NCBI GenBank assembly: GCA_021852225.1
Contig: JAJZOA010000177.1
Span: forward strand, 1-15,208
DNA: 15,208 bases
Direction of reading: 5' to 3'
Source: Planctomycetota bacterium
GTDB lineage: Bacteria; Planctomycetota; Phycisphaerae; WQYP01
Made by a program: the position numbers and the translations under genes. The stretch's first letter is position 1. Every line of letters begins with the position of its first letter. Positions 5,770 to 12,774 of this stretch are shown here, piece after piece. A model generated the notes under the pieces. The model saw only the letters and a list, made by a program, of their open reading frames with translations, was not told where the DNA came from and did not search any database.

Positions 5770-7078
5770 ATTTCGCCCGATTCGCAAACACCATCAGAGT
5801 AACCGCCAGACAAAGCGCGGCGGAAATGTAATAAGGCGCTGCGGGGAACAGATATTCAAACAGCAGGCCCGCCAGAATAGGCCCGGCACAGCGCGCCAGG
5901 CTGGCCATTCCCTGATTCGCCCCCAACACTTCGCCCTGCTCATCGGCGCTGCAATGACGGCTGATCAGGCTTTGCATGGCCGGGTTGAAGATGCCAATGC
6001 CTATGGCCAGCAGCAGCCCGCCGATTAAAAATCCTGTCCATTTCCACGCCCAGTGCACGGGCAGGCCGATCAACACAAGGCCGGCGGAAATAATAATCGG
6101 GCCCGTGACAGCCAGTTTCAGTTCACCATATTTTTTGGTCAACCGGCCGATCATGCCGCCTTGAATCATCACAATCATCACACCAATCGCGCCAAACAGA
6201 AGTCCGGACGCCTCGGATGCCTGCCTGTCCTGCTTCTTGCGGAATGCGACTGCGCCGGGCGAATTGGAAAAAGCGCCGGTCGTAGGATGGGCGTCTGGCT
6301 GATTCGGAATAGGTGCGGTGACCGGCTGCATCGGATACAGGCGATTCTGAATAAGCAGGCTCAACGTTTGTTCCATTCCGGCAAAGGCGAAACCATTTAC
6401 GAAAAACAGAAGAATCAGCGGCCCGATGATTGGCCGAACAATGGAATGCTGCAGACCGCGGAAAGAAAAACGCCGGGCGGCGGCATCATTTTTCGTCGCA
6501 TTCAGGACGCGCGATTCGGGTAAAGTGAACCAGGTCATCAGGAGAGCCGCAATGGTAAAGACTGACGCGGCCAGCGGGACATATTGCAAACCGAAAAATT
6601 TGCTGACCCCCGCGCCGATCAGCGGCCCGCACACAAATCCCAGGCCAAATGCCGCCCCGATGGCACCCATTCCCTTCGCCCGGTTTTCGGGCGTGGTGAT
6701 GTCCGCTATGTAGGCATTAGCCGTGGAAATATTTCCACCGCTGATGCCGTCAATGATACGGGATAAAAAAATCAGAATAATGCCCAGCGCCTGCCCGCGG
6801 AACGCGTTGGCGGCGAATAAAATCAGAAATCCGGCCAGCGTACCCAACTGGCTTATGAGCAGCACAGGCCGCCGACCAATACGGTCAGACCACTTGCCCA
6901 GCACCGGTGCGAAGATAAATTGGAAAAATGAATAGGTCGCGCCGATTAATGTCAGATAAAAATAATTGTTTATGCCATATTGCTGGCCATACAACTGCAG
7001 ATTGGGCAGCACAATGCCGAAACCCACCAGATCAATAAAAACAATCAGAAATATGGTAAGCAAACTGGCTTTCTTCAT
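5714..7078 (-). CDS. MFS transporter, DHA1/TetA-like drug:proton antiporter family
   Basis: This 454-residue protein has about twelve hydrophobic segments and clear MFS signatures. They are 'FIDLVGFGIVLPNL' in TM1, motif A 'GKWSDRIGRRP' (61-71) in the 2-3 loop, and an antiporter motif C-like 'GLGFVCGPLIGAG' (145-157) in TM5. The 'SRIIDGISGGNISTANAYIAD' segment also matches TetA-like exporters. Substrate is unknown; export of a small amphipathic compound in exchange for protons is the family role. About 45 Pro-, Asn- and Ala-rich residues (246-291) lie between TM7 and TM8, where relatives have a short loop. GGAG five bases before the ATG supports the start. It lies 83 bases after hemW on the same strand, with a hairpin in between, and overlaps the PAP2 gene tail to tail. 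Confidence 0.88.
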   Translation of the reverse strand: MKKASLLTIFLIVFIDLVGFGIVLPNLQLYGQQYGINNYFYLTLIGATYSFFQFIFAPVLGKWSDRIGRRPVLLISQLGTLAGFLILFAANAFRGQALGIILIFLSRIIDGISGGNISTANAYIADITTPENRAKGMGAIGAAFGLGFVCGPLIGAGVSKFFGLQYVPLAASVFTIAALLMTWFTLPESRVLNATKNDAAARRFSFRGLQHSIVRPIIGPLILLFFVNGFAFAGMEQTLSLLIQNRLYPMQPVTAPIPNQPDAHPTTGAFSNSPGAVAFRKKQDRQASEASGLLFGAIGVMIVMIQGGMIGRLTKKYGELKLAVTGPIIISAGLVLIGLPVHWAWKWTGFLIGGLLLAIGIGIFNPAMQSLISRHCSADEQGEVLGANQGMASLARCAGPILAGLLFEYLFPAAPYYISAALCLAVTLMVFANRAKFRLPVSGAAEHQASPQAK

Positions 7079-7082
7079 TTTT

Positions 7083-7096
7083 TCTCCATACAGCTT
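7083..7096 (-). repeat. 14-base leader element, copy 2 (contains the SD)
   Basis: On the minus strand AAGCTGTATGGAGA is identical to 4676-4689. It lies 4 bases from the ATG of the MFS gene and 4 bases from a GC-rich hairpin on its other side, the same arrangement as copy 1. Confidence 0.6.
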
Positions 7097-7100
7097 CTTT

Positions 7101-7119
7101 GCGCGGCTGCCCGCCGCGC
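7101..7119 (-). promoter_or_regulatory. GC-rich hairpin between hemW and the MFS gene
   Basis: GCGCGGC and GCCGCGC form a perfect, all-GC 7-bp stem with a 5-base loop. It lies 22 bases before the MFS start. No T-tract follows on the minus strand, so it is more likely a leader or RNA-processing element than a complete terminator. Confidence 0.45.
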
Positions 7120-7161
7120 GGATGATGATACTCTTCCACTACGGAATAGGCCATCAATCGT

Positions 7162-8478
7162 TCACCGGTTTATTCCAAGTTTTTTCTGATCAAAAGCCTG
7201 GCTGCCACGATTCACATAACCTTCAAACGCGGCCAGCACATCCCCCATGATCGTATCGGATACCGCCACCGCCCGCGCGGTCAGGCGCAACCGGGAATCG
7301 GTTACTTCCAACAGGCCGAGCCCCTCGTATTTCTTCAAAACACCCGCAAGAATTTCAACCGCATCCAGGCCGGTGGTCTGCCCAAAGGCTGCAAGATTTA
7401 ATCCTTCGGTCAGCCGCAGCGCCAGCATGGCCCGTTCACCCCAGCGCGCCGCGCCCACCAGTCGTTCCATTTGGGTGATCGGCAGGCGCGATGGGTAATC
7501 CAGCAATGCGGTCGCATAACGCATAAGACTTGGCACATTCTTCCAGCGGTATCCGGAATGGTGGCCAGCGGCGGCCGGCCCCCACGCCAGATAGTTTTGG
7601 CCACGCCAGTAATTTAAATTGTGCTGGCACTCAAAACCAGAACGGGCGAAATTGGAAACTTCATAACGGTTCAGTCCGGCGGCGGCCAGTGTGTCGCGCA
7701 CCATGTCAAACATTTCCAATTCCAGATTTTCATCCATTGGAGCAATTTGTCCGCTCTTCAGCCGGGCGGTCATCGGGGTATTTGGTTCATAAACCAGGCT
7801 ATAACAGGATATATGAGCCGGATGAAGTTCGATCGCCCGATGAAGGCTTTGGCGCAAAGAGGCCAGCGTTTGACCGGGAATTCCGAAAATAAGGTCGATG
7901 TTGATGTTCGAAATGCCTGCTTTTCGCGCGAAACTTATGGCCAGTGGCACACATTCGGGATCATGATCGCGTTGTAGGGTTTTAAGCTCATTTAAATGGA
8001 ATGATTGCGCGCCAAAACTAACGCGGTTTACACCCGCTTCGGCCAATATTTCCGCGCGTACCTGGTCGAAGGTGTTGGGATTGGCTTCAGTTGTAAATTC
8101 CTTTACGCGATTTATTTTAACTGATTTACGCAAATTAGTCAGAAGAGCAGCCAAATCCTCCGGCGGCAAAAGGGTTGGCGTGCCGCCGCCAATAAAGATT
8201 GTTTCTGGCTCTGGAGTACCGAAATGTGTCGTTTGCAGTTGCATTTCACAATTAATCGCAGCCAAAAAGCGAGGAATCTGCTCTAAATGCCCGGCCAAGG
8301 AATAAAAGTCGCAATAATGGCATTTGGTCGTACAGAATGGTACGTGCATGTAAATTGCCTGAACTGCTGATTGTGAATCTAACCTATCAGCGGGCGGCAG
8401 GTCAAAAAACCTCTCCCGCGGAAGGGGCTTGCCGCCAACAGGAACGGGCACTACGGGTAAATTTATTCTTTCTGTCAT
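7162..8478 (-). CDS. hemW: Radical SAM heme chaperone HemW
   Basis: From the start chosen here the protein has 438 residues. The radical SAM motif is 'HVPFCTTKCHYCDF', with Cys49, Cys53 and Cys56 holding the [4Fe-4S] cluster. 'IFIGGGTPTLL' (GGGTP about 97-101) is the SAM-binding glycine motif. 'EANPN', 'RVSFGAQSF' and 'HNLNYWRGQNYLAWGPAAAGH' are typical of the HemN/HemW family, and the HNxxYW block favours HemW. HemW binds heme and delivers it to respiratory proteins; older annotation calls it oxygen-independent coproporphyrinogen oxidase. The frame could start at 8520, but no SD is found there, whereas GAGGT lies 10 bases before ATG 8478. The N-terminus is still about 40 residues longer than is common before the cysteine motif. 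It is divergent from the FHA gene and may be co-transcribed with the MFS gene. Confidence 0.9.
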   Translation of the reverse strand: MTERINLPVVPVPVGGKPLPRERFFDLPPADRLDSQSAVQAIYMHVPFCTTKCHYCDFYSLAGHLEQIPRFLAAINCEMQLQTTHFGTPEPETIFIGGGTPTLLPPEDLAALLTNLRKSVKINRVKEFTTEANPNTFDQVRAEILAEAGVNRVSFGAQSFHLNELKTLQRDHDPECVPLAISFARKAGISNINIDLIFGIPGQTLASLRQSLHRAIELHPAHISCYSLVYEPNTPMTARLKSGQIAPMDENLELEMFDMVRDTLAAAGLNRYEVSNFARSGFECQHNLNYWRGQNYLAWGPAAAGHHSGYRWKNVPSLMRYATALLDYPSRLPITQMERLVGAARWGERAMLALRLTEGLNLAAFGQTTGLDAVEILAGVLKKYEGLGLLEVTDSRLRLTARAVAVSDTIMGDVLAAFEGYVNRGSQAFDQKKLGINR

Positions 8479-8488
8479 ATTTTTTGCG

Positions 8489-8493
8489 ACCTC
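8489..8493 (-). promoter_or_regulatory. SD site deciding the hemW start
   Basis: GAGGT on the minus strand lies 10 bases before ATG 8478. The upstream in-frame ATG at 8520 is preceded by CTGACCCTCTG, which has no SD. Confidence 0.55.
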
Positions 8494-8613
8494 AAGGGCA
8501 TTATTGTACGATATATTCATCAGAGGGTCAGAGTTTTGAGATTCGGTGCAGCGCGCCGTGCCGGTTTCCCGGAACGGTTAGACGTAGTATTGCATAACCG
8601 CAGTTTTTATGCC

Positions 8614-8618
8614 GGAGG
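8614..8618 (+). promoter_or_regulatory. SD site deciding the FHA-protein start
   Basis: GGAGG lies 7 bases before ATG 8626. It moves the start 30 codons into the longest open frame, and the protein then begins directly with the first FHA strand. Confidence 0.75.
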
Positions 8619-8625
8619 TTATACC

Positions 8626-9120
8626 ATGGATCTGACTCTTGTTGTCTTCAAGGAAGATGGCCAACGCCGCGAATTTCCCATCCACCGGACCAAAACGGTT
8701 ATTGGACGTGGCGATGATTGCGAACTTCAGGTTCCGCTCGGAACCATATCTCGGCACCATTGTGAAATTGCAATTGAAGACAACACAGCGATGCTGAAGG
8801 ATGCCGGCAGTTCCAATGGAACTTATCACAACAATCAGCGCGTGACCGTGGACCAGCCCCTGATGCCCGGTGATCATATTCGCATCGGACCCGTGACATT
8901 TACGGTCGTTATTGATGGCGAACCGACACAAATCAAGCCGGTGCGCACCATTCTGGGCGAGGAAATTTCTGATCGAAGCCGCAACCAATCCGAAGATTCC
9001 GGTACGGTTGATATTGAACCAAAAGATGATCTGCCCGTGGCTGAAGAACTGGATCATGAACATATTCCAGCGGACGACGCGCTTTCGGCATTGCAATCGC
9101 TTACCAAGCCCAAAGCTTAA
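8626..9120 (+). CDS. FHA-domain phosphopeptide-binding protein
   Basis: This is a 164-residue protein. Residues 1-98 form a forkhead-associated domain with its hallmark residues: 'IGRGDDCE' (Gly27-Arg28), 'ISRHHCEI' (Ser42, His45) and 'GSSNGTYHNNQRV' (Asn64-Gly65). FHA domains bind phosphothreonine peptides and usually work with Ser/Thr kinases, secretion machines or cell-envelope regulators; no kinase gene is nearby. The C-terminal 65 residues are acidic, low in complexity and probably disordered, with 'TVDIEPKDD' and 'EELDHEH'. There is no signal peptide or membrane segment, so it should be cytoplasmic. The strong GGAGG site fixes the start. The PDZ gene follows after only 9 bases, so the two are almost certainly co-transcribed. 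Confidence 0.9.
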   Translation: MDLTLVVFKEDGQRREFPIHRTKTVIGRGDDCELQVPLGTISRHHCEIAIEDNTAMLKDAGSSNGTYHNNQRVTVDQPLMPGDHIRIGPVTFTVVIDGEPTQIKPVRTILGEEISDRSRNQSEDSGTVDIEPKDDLPVAEELDHEHIPADDALSALQSLTKPKA

Positions 9121-9129
9121 ATTTATGAA

Positions 9130-9903
9130 ATGAGAACGATCGTCCTATGCCAACCGCCCGGTGGGCCGCGTGTATCCGGCGGCTTGGGGTTGTTATGTCC
9201 TTGCCTGCTGGCGACATTTTTCCTTGTACTTCTAAACCCACGGTTTGCAATTGCCAACAAGCCGAATGAAAACATGCAGCGGGCCATCGGCCAGCTCGCT
9301 TCTGATCGCTGGCTTGAGCGGTCCCATGCCCAGCGCTGGCTGCTGCGACAAAACAATTCGGCCCTTTCGGCGCTGGTATTCAAACTTCAGTTGACACACA
9401 ATATGGAACAGAAGGCGCGCCTCATGCGTATCTGCCTGCAGATACTGCCTGTACACGCAGAATTCGCTGCTGGTCCGCGACCGCTTATTGGCATCAACTT
9501 TTTTCCGCGACACCTGACGCTTACCACCAAAAAGAAAAGCATTCGTTTAAATGCCGCGCAGGTGATTTCGGTGCTGCCTGGCTTTCCGGCGGCCCGGGTT
9601 TTACAGAGCGGCGATATTATTCTTGCAATAAATTCTCATCCTTTTCCACACGGGGCTAATGCGTACACTTTTCCCCTGATGCTGAGCGCGTACCCACCCG
9701 GAGCGACGGTGAATCTGCTGGTTATGCGGGGAAGGAAACTGCGAACATTTTCGATTCAACTGGTCGGAGTTCCGGCTTCTCCAACCGCCATCATTTCATT
9801 TATGCGGCAGCGCAATGCCATGACCGATAAATTTATCACACGGCATTGGCCATGGGGGCGTCCGCTTATTTTAGCGGCGAGCCCGAAACCGACGAAAAAA
9901 TAA
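9130..9903 (+). CDS. Exported or membrane-anchored PDZ-domain protein
   Basis: This 257-residue protein has a hydrophobic segment at about 19-36, fitting a signal peptide or single membrane anchor, so the rest would lie outside the cytoplasm. Residues 46-110 are helical and resemble HEAT-type repeats ('AIGQLASDRWLERSHAQRWLLRQNNSAL'). About 118-215 is a PDZ domain, with 'AAQVISVLPGFPAARVLQSGDIILAINSHPF' giving the peptide-binding fold and 'VNLLVMRGRKLRTFSIQLVG' its final strands. No protease motif is present, so it is likely an adaptor or a substrate-binding part of an envelope system. No SD is seen before the ATG; the FHA stop lies 9 bases upstream, suggesting translational coupling. Confidence 0.78.
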   Translation: MRTIVLCQPPGGPRVSGGLGLLCPCLLATFFLVLLNPRFAIANKPNENMQRAIGQLASDRWLERSHAQRWLLRQNNSALSALVFKLQLTHNMEQKARLMRICLQILPVHAEFAAGPRPLIGINFFPRHLTLTTKKKSIRLNAAQVISVLPGFPAARVLQSGDIILAINSHPFPHGANAYTFPLMLSAYPPGATVNLLVMRGRKLRTFSIQLVGVPASPTAIISFMRQRNAMTDKFITRHWPWGRPLILAASPKPTKK

Positions 9904-9922
9904 CCCACGCGCGTTGCAACTC

Positions 9923-9958
9923 AAAAAAAAGCCCGGATTTTGAAAGCAAAATCCGGGC
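9923..9958 (-). terminator. Intrinsic terminator of the PEP-CTERM gene
   Basis: GCCCGGATTTTG (9931-9942) and CAAAATCCGGGC (9947-9958) form a perfect 12-bp stem with loop AAAG. On the minus strand eight T follow (9923-9930). It lies 33 bases after the stop at 9992. The convergent PDZ gene stops at 9903, so the stem may also slow plus-strand transcription, but no T-tract follows in that direction. Confidence 0.9.
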
Positions 9959-9991
9959 CGCGAACGTTTTGCGTATGATATCCAATGAGAA

Positions 9992-10963
9992 TCAGATCAT
10001 CATTTTTCGACGGCGAATCAGCATCGGAAACAGGGCCAATCCACCAACCGCCAGCAGGCCAAACGAAGCTGGGGTCGGCACGGACGGTCCAGCGGGAATA
10101 GTGCTTGGGTTGGGAACATTCAGTGTGATGGTGCTAAGAAGCACCGTCTGGCCCGGCGTGCCGGGCTGGCAATGGCTGCCAGCCTGACCGGCGGCAGCGG
10201 CCGTGATGTTAAGGTAACTTTCGCCCATCAATTCACTAAGCGAGATCGTTGTGGATTGATTTGAGCCATTGCCGGAAGCTACGGAGCCAATTTGCTTACC
10301 GATGGTTCCCAGCGATGCGGATACAGAAATAATCGCCTCATCCGGGCTTTGCAGGCTGCCGATGGTGAGTGTGGCATCGGCCGGGCTGGCATTTGCCAGG
10401 AAGGCCAGAATGTTAGTCAAATCAATTTGAACCACGCCGGTCTGGTAGGTTTCGGTAGTGGTCACAATGCGGAATTTTCCCGAATGACTATCCTTCGTCG
10501 CGATTGACGGCGGTGTGTCGCTAATTTCATTGTCTGGGAAGTTGTACAAGCCGAGGCCCGTTTCAGTAGGATTCAAGTCCTTTCCATACAACGCAGCGGC
10601 GTTAGTAGTATTAGATGTGTAGGCTAACGTAACCTTGGGGCTGCCCACTTGGTGGCCCTTCGAAGAATATTTCGTAACAGTCGTTACGGAAGTTCCAACC
10701 TCCTCACCGTAGGCTTTAACACCCAAGTCGCTGCTCAATGGGAAGCCAAGAGAGTTGGCCGGGGATTCGCTGCCCGTGAAAGTCGCGTAATCGCCTAAAT
10801 CTCCAGTGGTACTTAAGGAGGCCGAACTTGATGCGGTACTGAAGTTCCAGGTAACTGCAGTGGCGCTGCCCGCAAAAGCGGTTCCAGCGTTTAAGGCTGC
10901 GGCCACGACGCAGGCCAGAACGGAGGTAACTTTAAATTTTCCAGCAAGCGCTTTGTTCAACAT
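9992..10963 (-). CDS. Secreted protein with PEP-CTERM-like sorting signal
   Basis: This 323-residue protein has a signal peptide ending near 'AFAG' (about residues 1-31), a Ser/Thr/Gly-rich, probably beta-stranded middle, and a C-terminal tripartite tail: 'VPTPAS' (295-300), a hydrophobic stretch (301-316) and 'RRRK' (317-320). This is the architecture of PEP-CTERM proteins, which exosortase recognises at the membrane during export to the envelope or extracellular matrix. The usual Glu of the PEP motif is Thr here. The middle matches no family I recognise. AAGGA eight bases before the ATG supports the start. The gene stands alone and ends in a strong terminator; a palindrome lies in its leader. 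Confidence 0.85.
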   Translation of the reverse strand: MLNKALAGKFKVTSVLACVVAAALNAGTAFAGSATAVTWNFSTASSSASLSTTGDLGDYATFTGSESPANSLGFPLSSDLGVKAYGEEVGTSVTTVTKYSSKGHQVGSPKVTLAYTSNTTNAAALYGKDLNPTETGLGLYNFPDNEISDTPPSIATKDSHSGKFRIVTTTETYQTGVVQIDLTNILAFLANASPADATLTIGSLQSPDEAIISVSASLGTIGKQIGSVASGNGSNQSTTISLSELMGESYLNITAAAAGQAGSHCQPGTPGQTVLLSTITLNVPNPSTIPAGPSVPTPASFGLLAVGGLALFPMLIRRRKMMI

Positions 10964-11455
10964 GATATATTTCCTTATTAAATTGCGACAATACGATTGT
11001 CACGAAACTCTGCTCCCTCTCATACGCCACAAACCACATGGTTCGCATCCATAACGCATGGAAGAGGAATGCTTATCAGGAGCCAAATTACTCCGCAAAC
11101 CCGCGGAACTGACGATCCTGATTAGGTGTTGAAAGAAAACCAGAACGAGATGTCTCTCCCGCTCACAAGTATCTTTCCTGAATCGCTTCAAACAACAACG
11201 ACTTCTGACTGTTCTAATCTGTAGTTATTTTAAATCATGGGGGGTGGTTGCTCTCAGCTTATATCAGGTCGGAGTCTCAATCCGACGAGCCTACTTTAAT
11301 TCCCATTGGCAGATTTGTCAACAGAATTCTGCCTGTATTCTCGGTCCGTCGCGCCAAATATCGCGATTGCAAAATTTTGTTAATTGTGCGATGCAGTATC
11401 CGACTCCCAAAAATCGACCTAAAAATTAGACCGAATTCACTTTTGGCCTGATTTC
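10964..11455. other. AT-richer intergenic region upstream of the PEP-CTERM gene
   Basis: No gene is recognisable. It must hold the promoter of the PEP-CTERM gene and the 3' end of the pterin synthase transcript. The part at 11220-11450 is visibly richer in A and T than the genes around it. GTCGGA and TCCGAC (11268-11273 with 11281-11286) form a 6-bp stem with a 7-base loop but no T-tract. I could not place a convincing promoter. Confidence 0.4.
10987..11001. promoter_or_regulatory. Palindrome in the leader of the PEP-CTERM gene
   Basis: GACAATACGATTGTC has 6-base arms around ACG. It lies 24 bases before the ATG at 10963, next to the SD. It could be an operator or a short leader hairpin. Confidence 0.35.
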
Positions 11456-11830
11456 TTATGGCTCCGGCCGAAAAATCGCCACACACCCTGGTGCCTCGGT
11501 TATACGCACTTCGGCCAGCCGAACCATTGCCGACATTTGCTTCGCCAATTCACGGCCAATAAATTCGGCAACCCGTTCCGCGGATGGGTTCCATTGCCGG
11601 TCAAATGGCGGAAAATTATTGAGATTCCGGTTCACCCACGGCCCCACGATTTGATCCACAATTGCCTGAAGCGCATGAAAATCCATCACCGTTTCCAACG
11701 CATCAAGATTCGTGCTTTCCACCCGCACCGTCACGTGCCAGTTATGACCATGCAATGATTCCACGCCGCCATCTGCCAGCCGAAGCTGATGAGCTGCGCA
11801 AAATTCCCTGGTCACTTCAATGGCGTACAT
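11456..11830 (-). CDS. 6-pyruvoyltetrahydropterin synthase family, PTPS-III-like (folate)
   Basis: This 124-residue protein is a complete member of the QueD/PTPS (COG0720) family. 'FCAAHQL' and 'ESLHGHNWHV' supply the three zinc-binding histidines (His14, His27, His29), and 'MDFHAL', 'LNNFPPF', 'NPSAERVAEFI' and 'RITEAPGCVAIFR' are all family blocks. QueD of queuosine synthesis uses a cysteine in a CxxxHGH motif; here that position is Val23 and the motif reads ExxHGH, with Glu24. That is the published mark of PTPS-III, which makes 6-hydroxymethyl-dihydropterin and can replace the folate enzyme FolB. No queuosine gene is adjacent. proC lies 80 bases upstream on the same strand. Only a poor SD (GACGAG) precedes the ATG, but a TGA seven codons upstream rules out a longer start. 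Confidence 0.85.
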   Translation of the reverse strand: MYAIEVTREFCAAHQLRLADGGVESLHGHNWHVTVRVESTNLDALETVMDFHALQAIVDQIVGPWVNRNLNNFPPFDRQWNPSAERVAEFIGRELAKQMSAMVRLAEVRITEAPGCVAIFRPEP

Positions 11831-11910
11831 CTGCTTGGTCTCGTCAAGATTTCAAATGTCTAGAACCGGTGGCGGCGGTACCGAGGCTTTTCCGCGCACA
11901 AATTAAATCA

Positions 11911-12738
11911 TTACCTTGCCAATTGCCGCCCACGTTCCTGTGCCGCCGCAAGGGCGGCTTCCATTAGTGCCTGAAAGCCACGCGCTTCCATAGATTGAAT
12001 GGCAGCCTCGGTAAAACCGCCAGGACTGGTCACTTTACGGCGCAGCTCAACCGCCGAATCAGTTGATTCCGCCAGCATCTTGCCGGCACCTATTATTGTC
12101 TGGCGAGCCAGAAGTTCCGCTTCCGCCTTGGGCAGGCCCATTTTCTGTCCAGCGGCGGCCAGAGCCTCGGCCATGAAAAAAACATACGCCGGGCCGGATC
12201 CGGAAAGGCTGGTCACCGCATCCATCAGGTTTTCCGGAACTTCCACGGTTTTACCACACGCCCCAAAAAGTTTGCGGGCCTTGGCCATATCGTCCGCGGA
12301 TGCCAGATTTCCCCGGCATAGTCCGCTGGCACCGCATCCGACCAGCATCGGAGTATTGGGCATCACGCGAATCACGCGAACGGGAGGCAGCACGCTTTCG
12401 ATATAACGTGTGGATACAGCGGCTACGATGCTGATCAGCAGGGTGCCTGAGTGAATGCCCGTCTTAAGTTCGGTCAAGGCTTCCGTTATTTTCTGCGGCT
12501 TGACCGCAAGAATCACACAATCTGACCGTGCGGCGGCCAATGCGGCATCATCCGCGCCGGCAATATGCAACTGATTCAAAAAAACCGCCAGGCGTTCCGC
12601 CACGGGATCAACTGCGGTCATCTGACCGGGCTTCAAGATTCCGGCGGAAATGATTCCGCGGGCAATAGCCTCAGCCATATTGCCTGCGCCAATGAAGCAA
12701 AGCGATGTCCGATGTGTGGCGGAAGAACCAGCGACCAT
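11911..12738 (-). CDS. proC: Pyrroline-5-carboxylate reductase
   Basis: The protein has 275 residues, the usual ProC length. The N-terminal Rossmann motif is 'FIGAGNMAEAI' (about 15-25), 'AVKPQ' follows, then 'RVMPNTPMLVG' (MPNTP 126-130), and the dimerising C-terminal domain has 'SLSGSGPAYVFFMAEAL' (SGSGPAY 179-185) and 'VTSPGGFTEAAI' (238-247). It reduces pyrroline-5-carboxylate to proline with NAD(P)H in the cytoplasm, the last step of proline synthesis. The open frame extends to ATG 12774, but AGGAG lies 8 bases before ATG 12738 and the protein from there has the normal length. The pterin synthase gene follows 80 bases later and may share the transcript. Confidence 0.93.
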   Translation of the reverse strand: MVAGSSATHRTSLCFIGAGNMAEAIARGIISAGILKPGQMTAVDPVAERLAVFLNQLHIAGADDAALAAARSDCVILAVKPQKITEALTELKTGIHSGTLLISIVAAVSTRYIESVLPPVRVIRVMPNTPMLVGCGASGLCRGNLASADDMAKARKLFGACGKTVEVPENLMDAVTSLSGSGPAYVFFMAEALAAAGQKMGLPKAEAELLARQTIIGAGKMLAESTDSAVELRRKVTSPGGFTEAAIQSMEARGFQALMEAALAAAQERGRQLAR

Positions 12739-12746
12739 ATTCCTGA

Positions 12747-12751
12747 CTCCT
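12747..12751 (-). promoter_or_regulatory. SD site deciding the proC start
   Basis: AGGAG on the minus strand lies 8 bases before ATG 12738, favouring it over ATG 12774 by 12 codons. Confidence 0.7.
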
Positions 12752-12774
12752 GTGTGCCTGTCGGGTGCATCCAT

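Noticed and set aside
8479..8520. Longer N-terminus of HemW from ATG 8520
   Set aside because: No SD before it, while GAGGT precedes ATG 8478; even the shorter form is long for the family.
11400..11430. Possible terminator after the pterin synthase gene (CTAA-TTT-TTAG followed by T-rich sequence on the minus strand)
   Set aside because: The stem has only four A/T-rich pairs and the T run is separated from it, so it is too weak to call.
12739..12774. Longer N-terminus of ProC from ATG 12774
   Set aside because: AGGAG at 12747-12751 supports ATG 12738, and the shorter protein has the usual family length.
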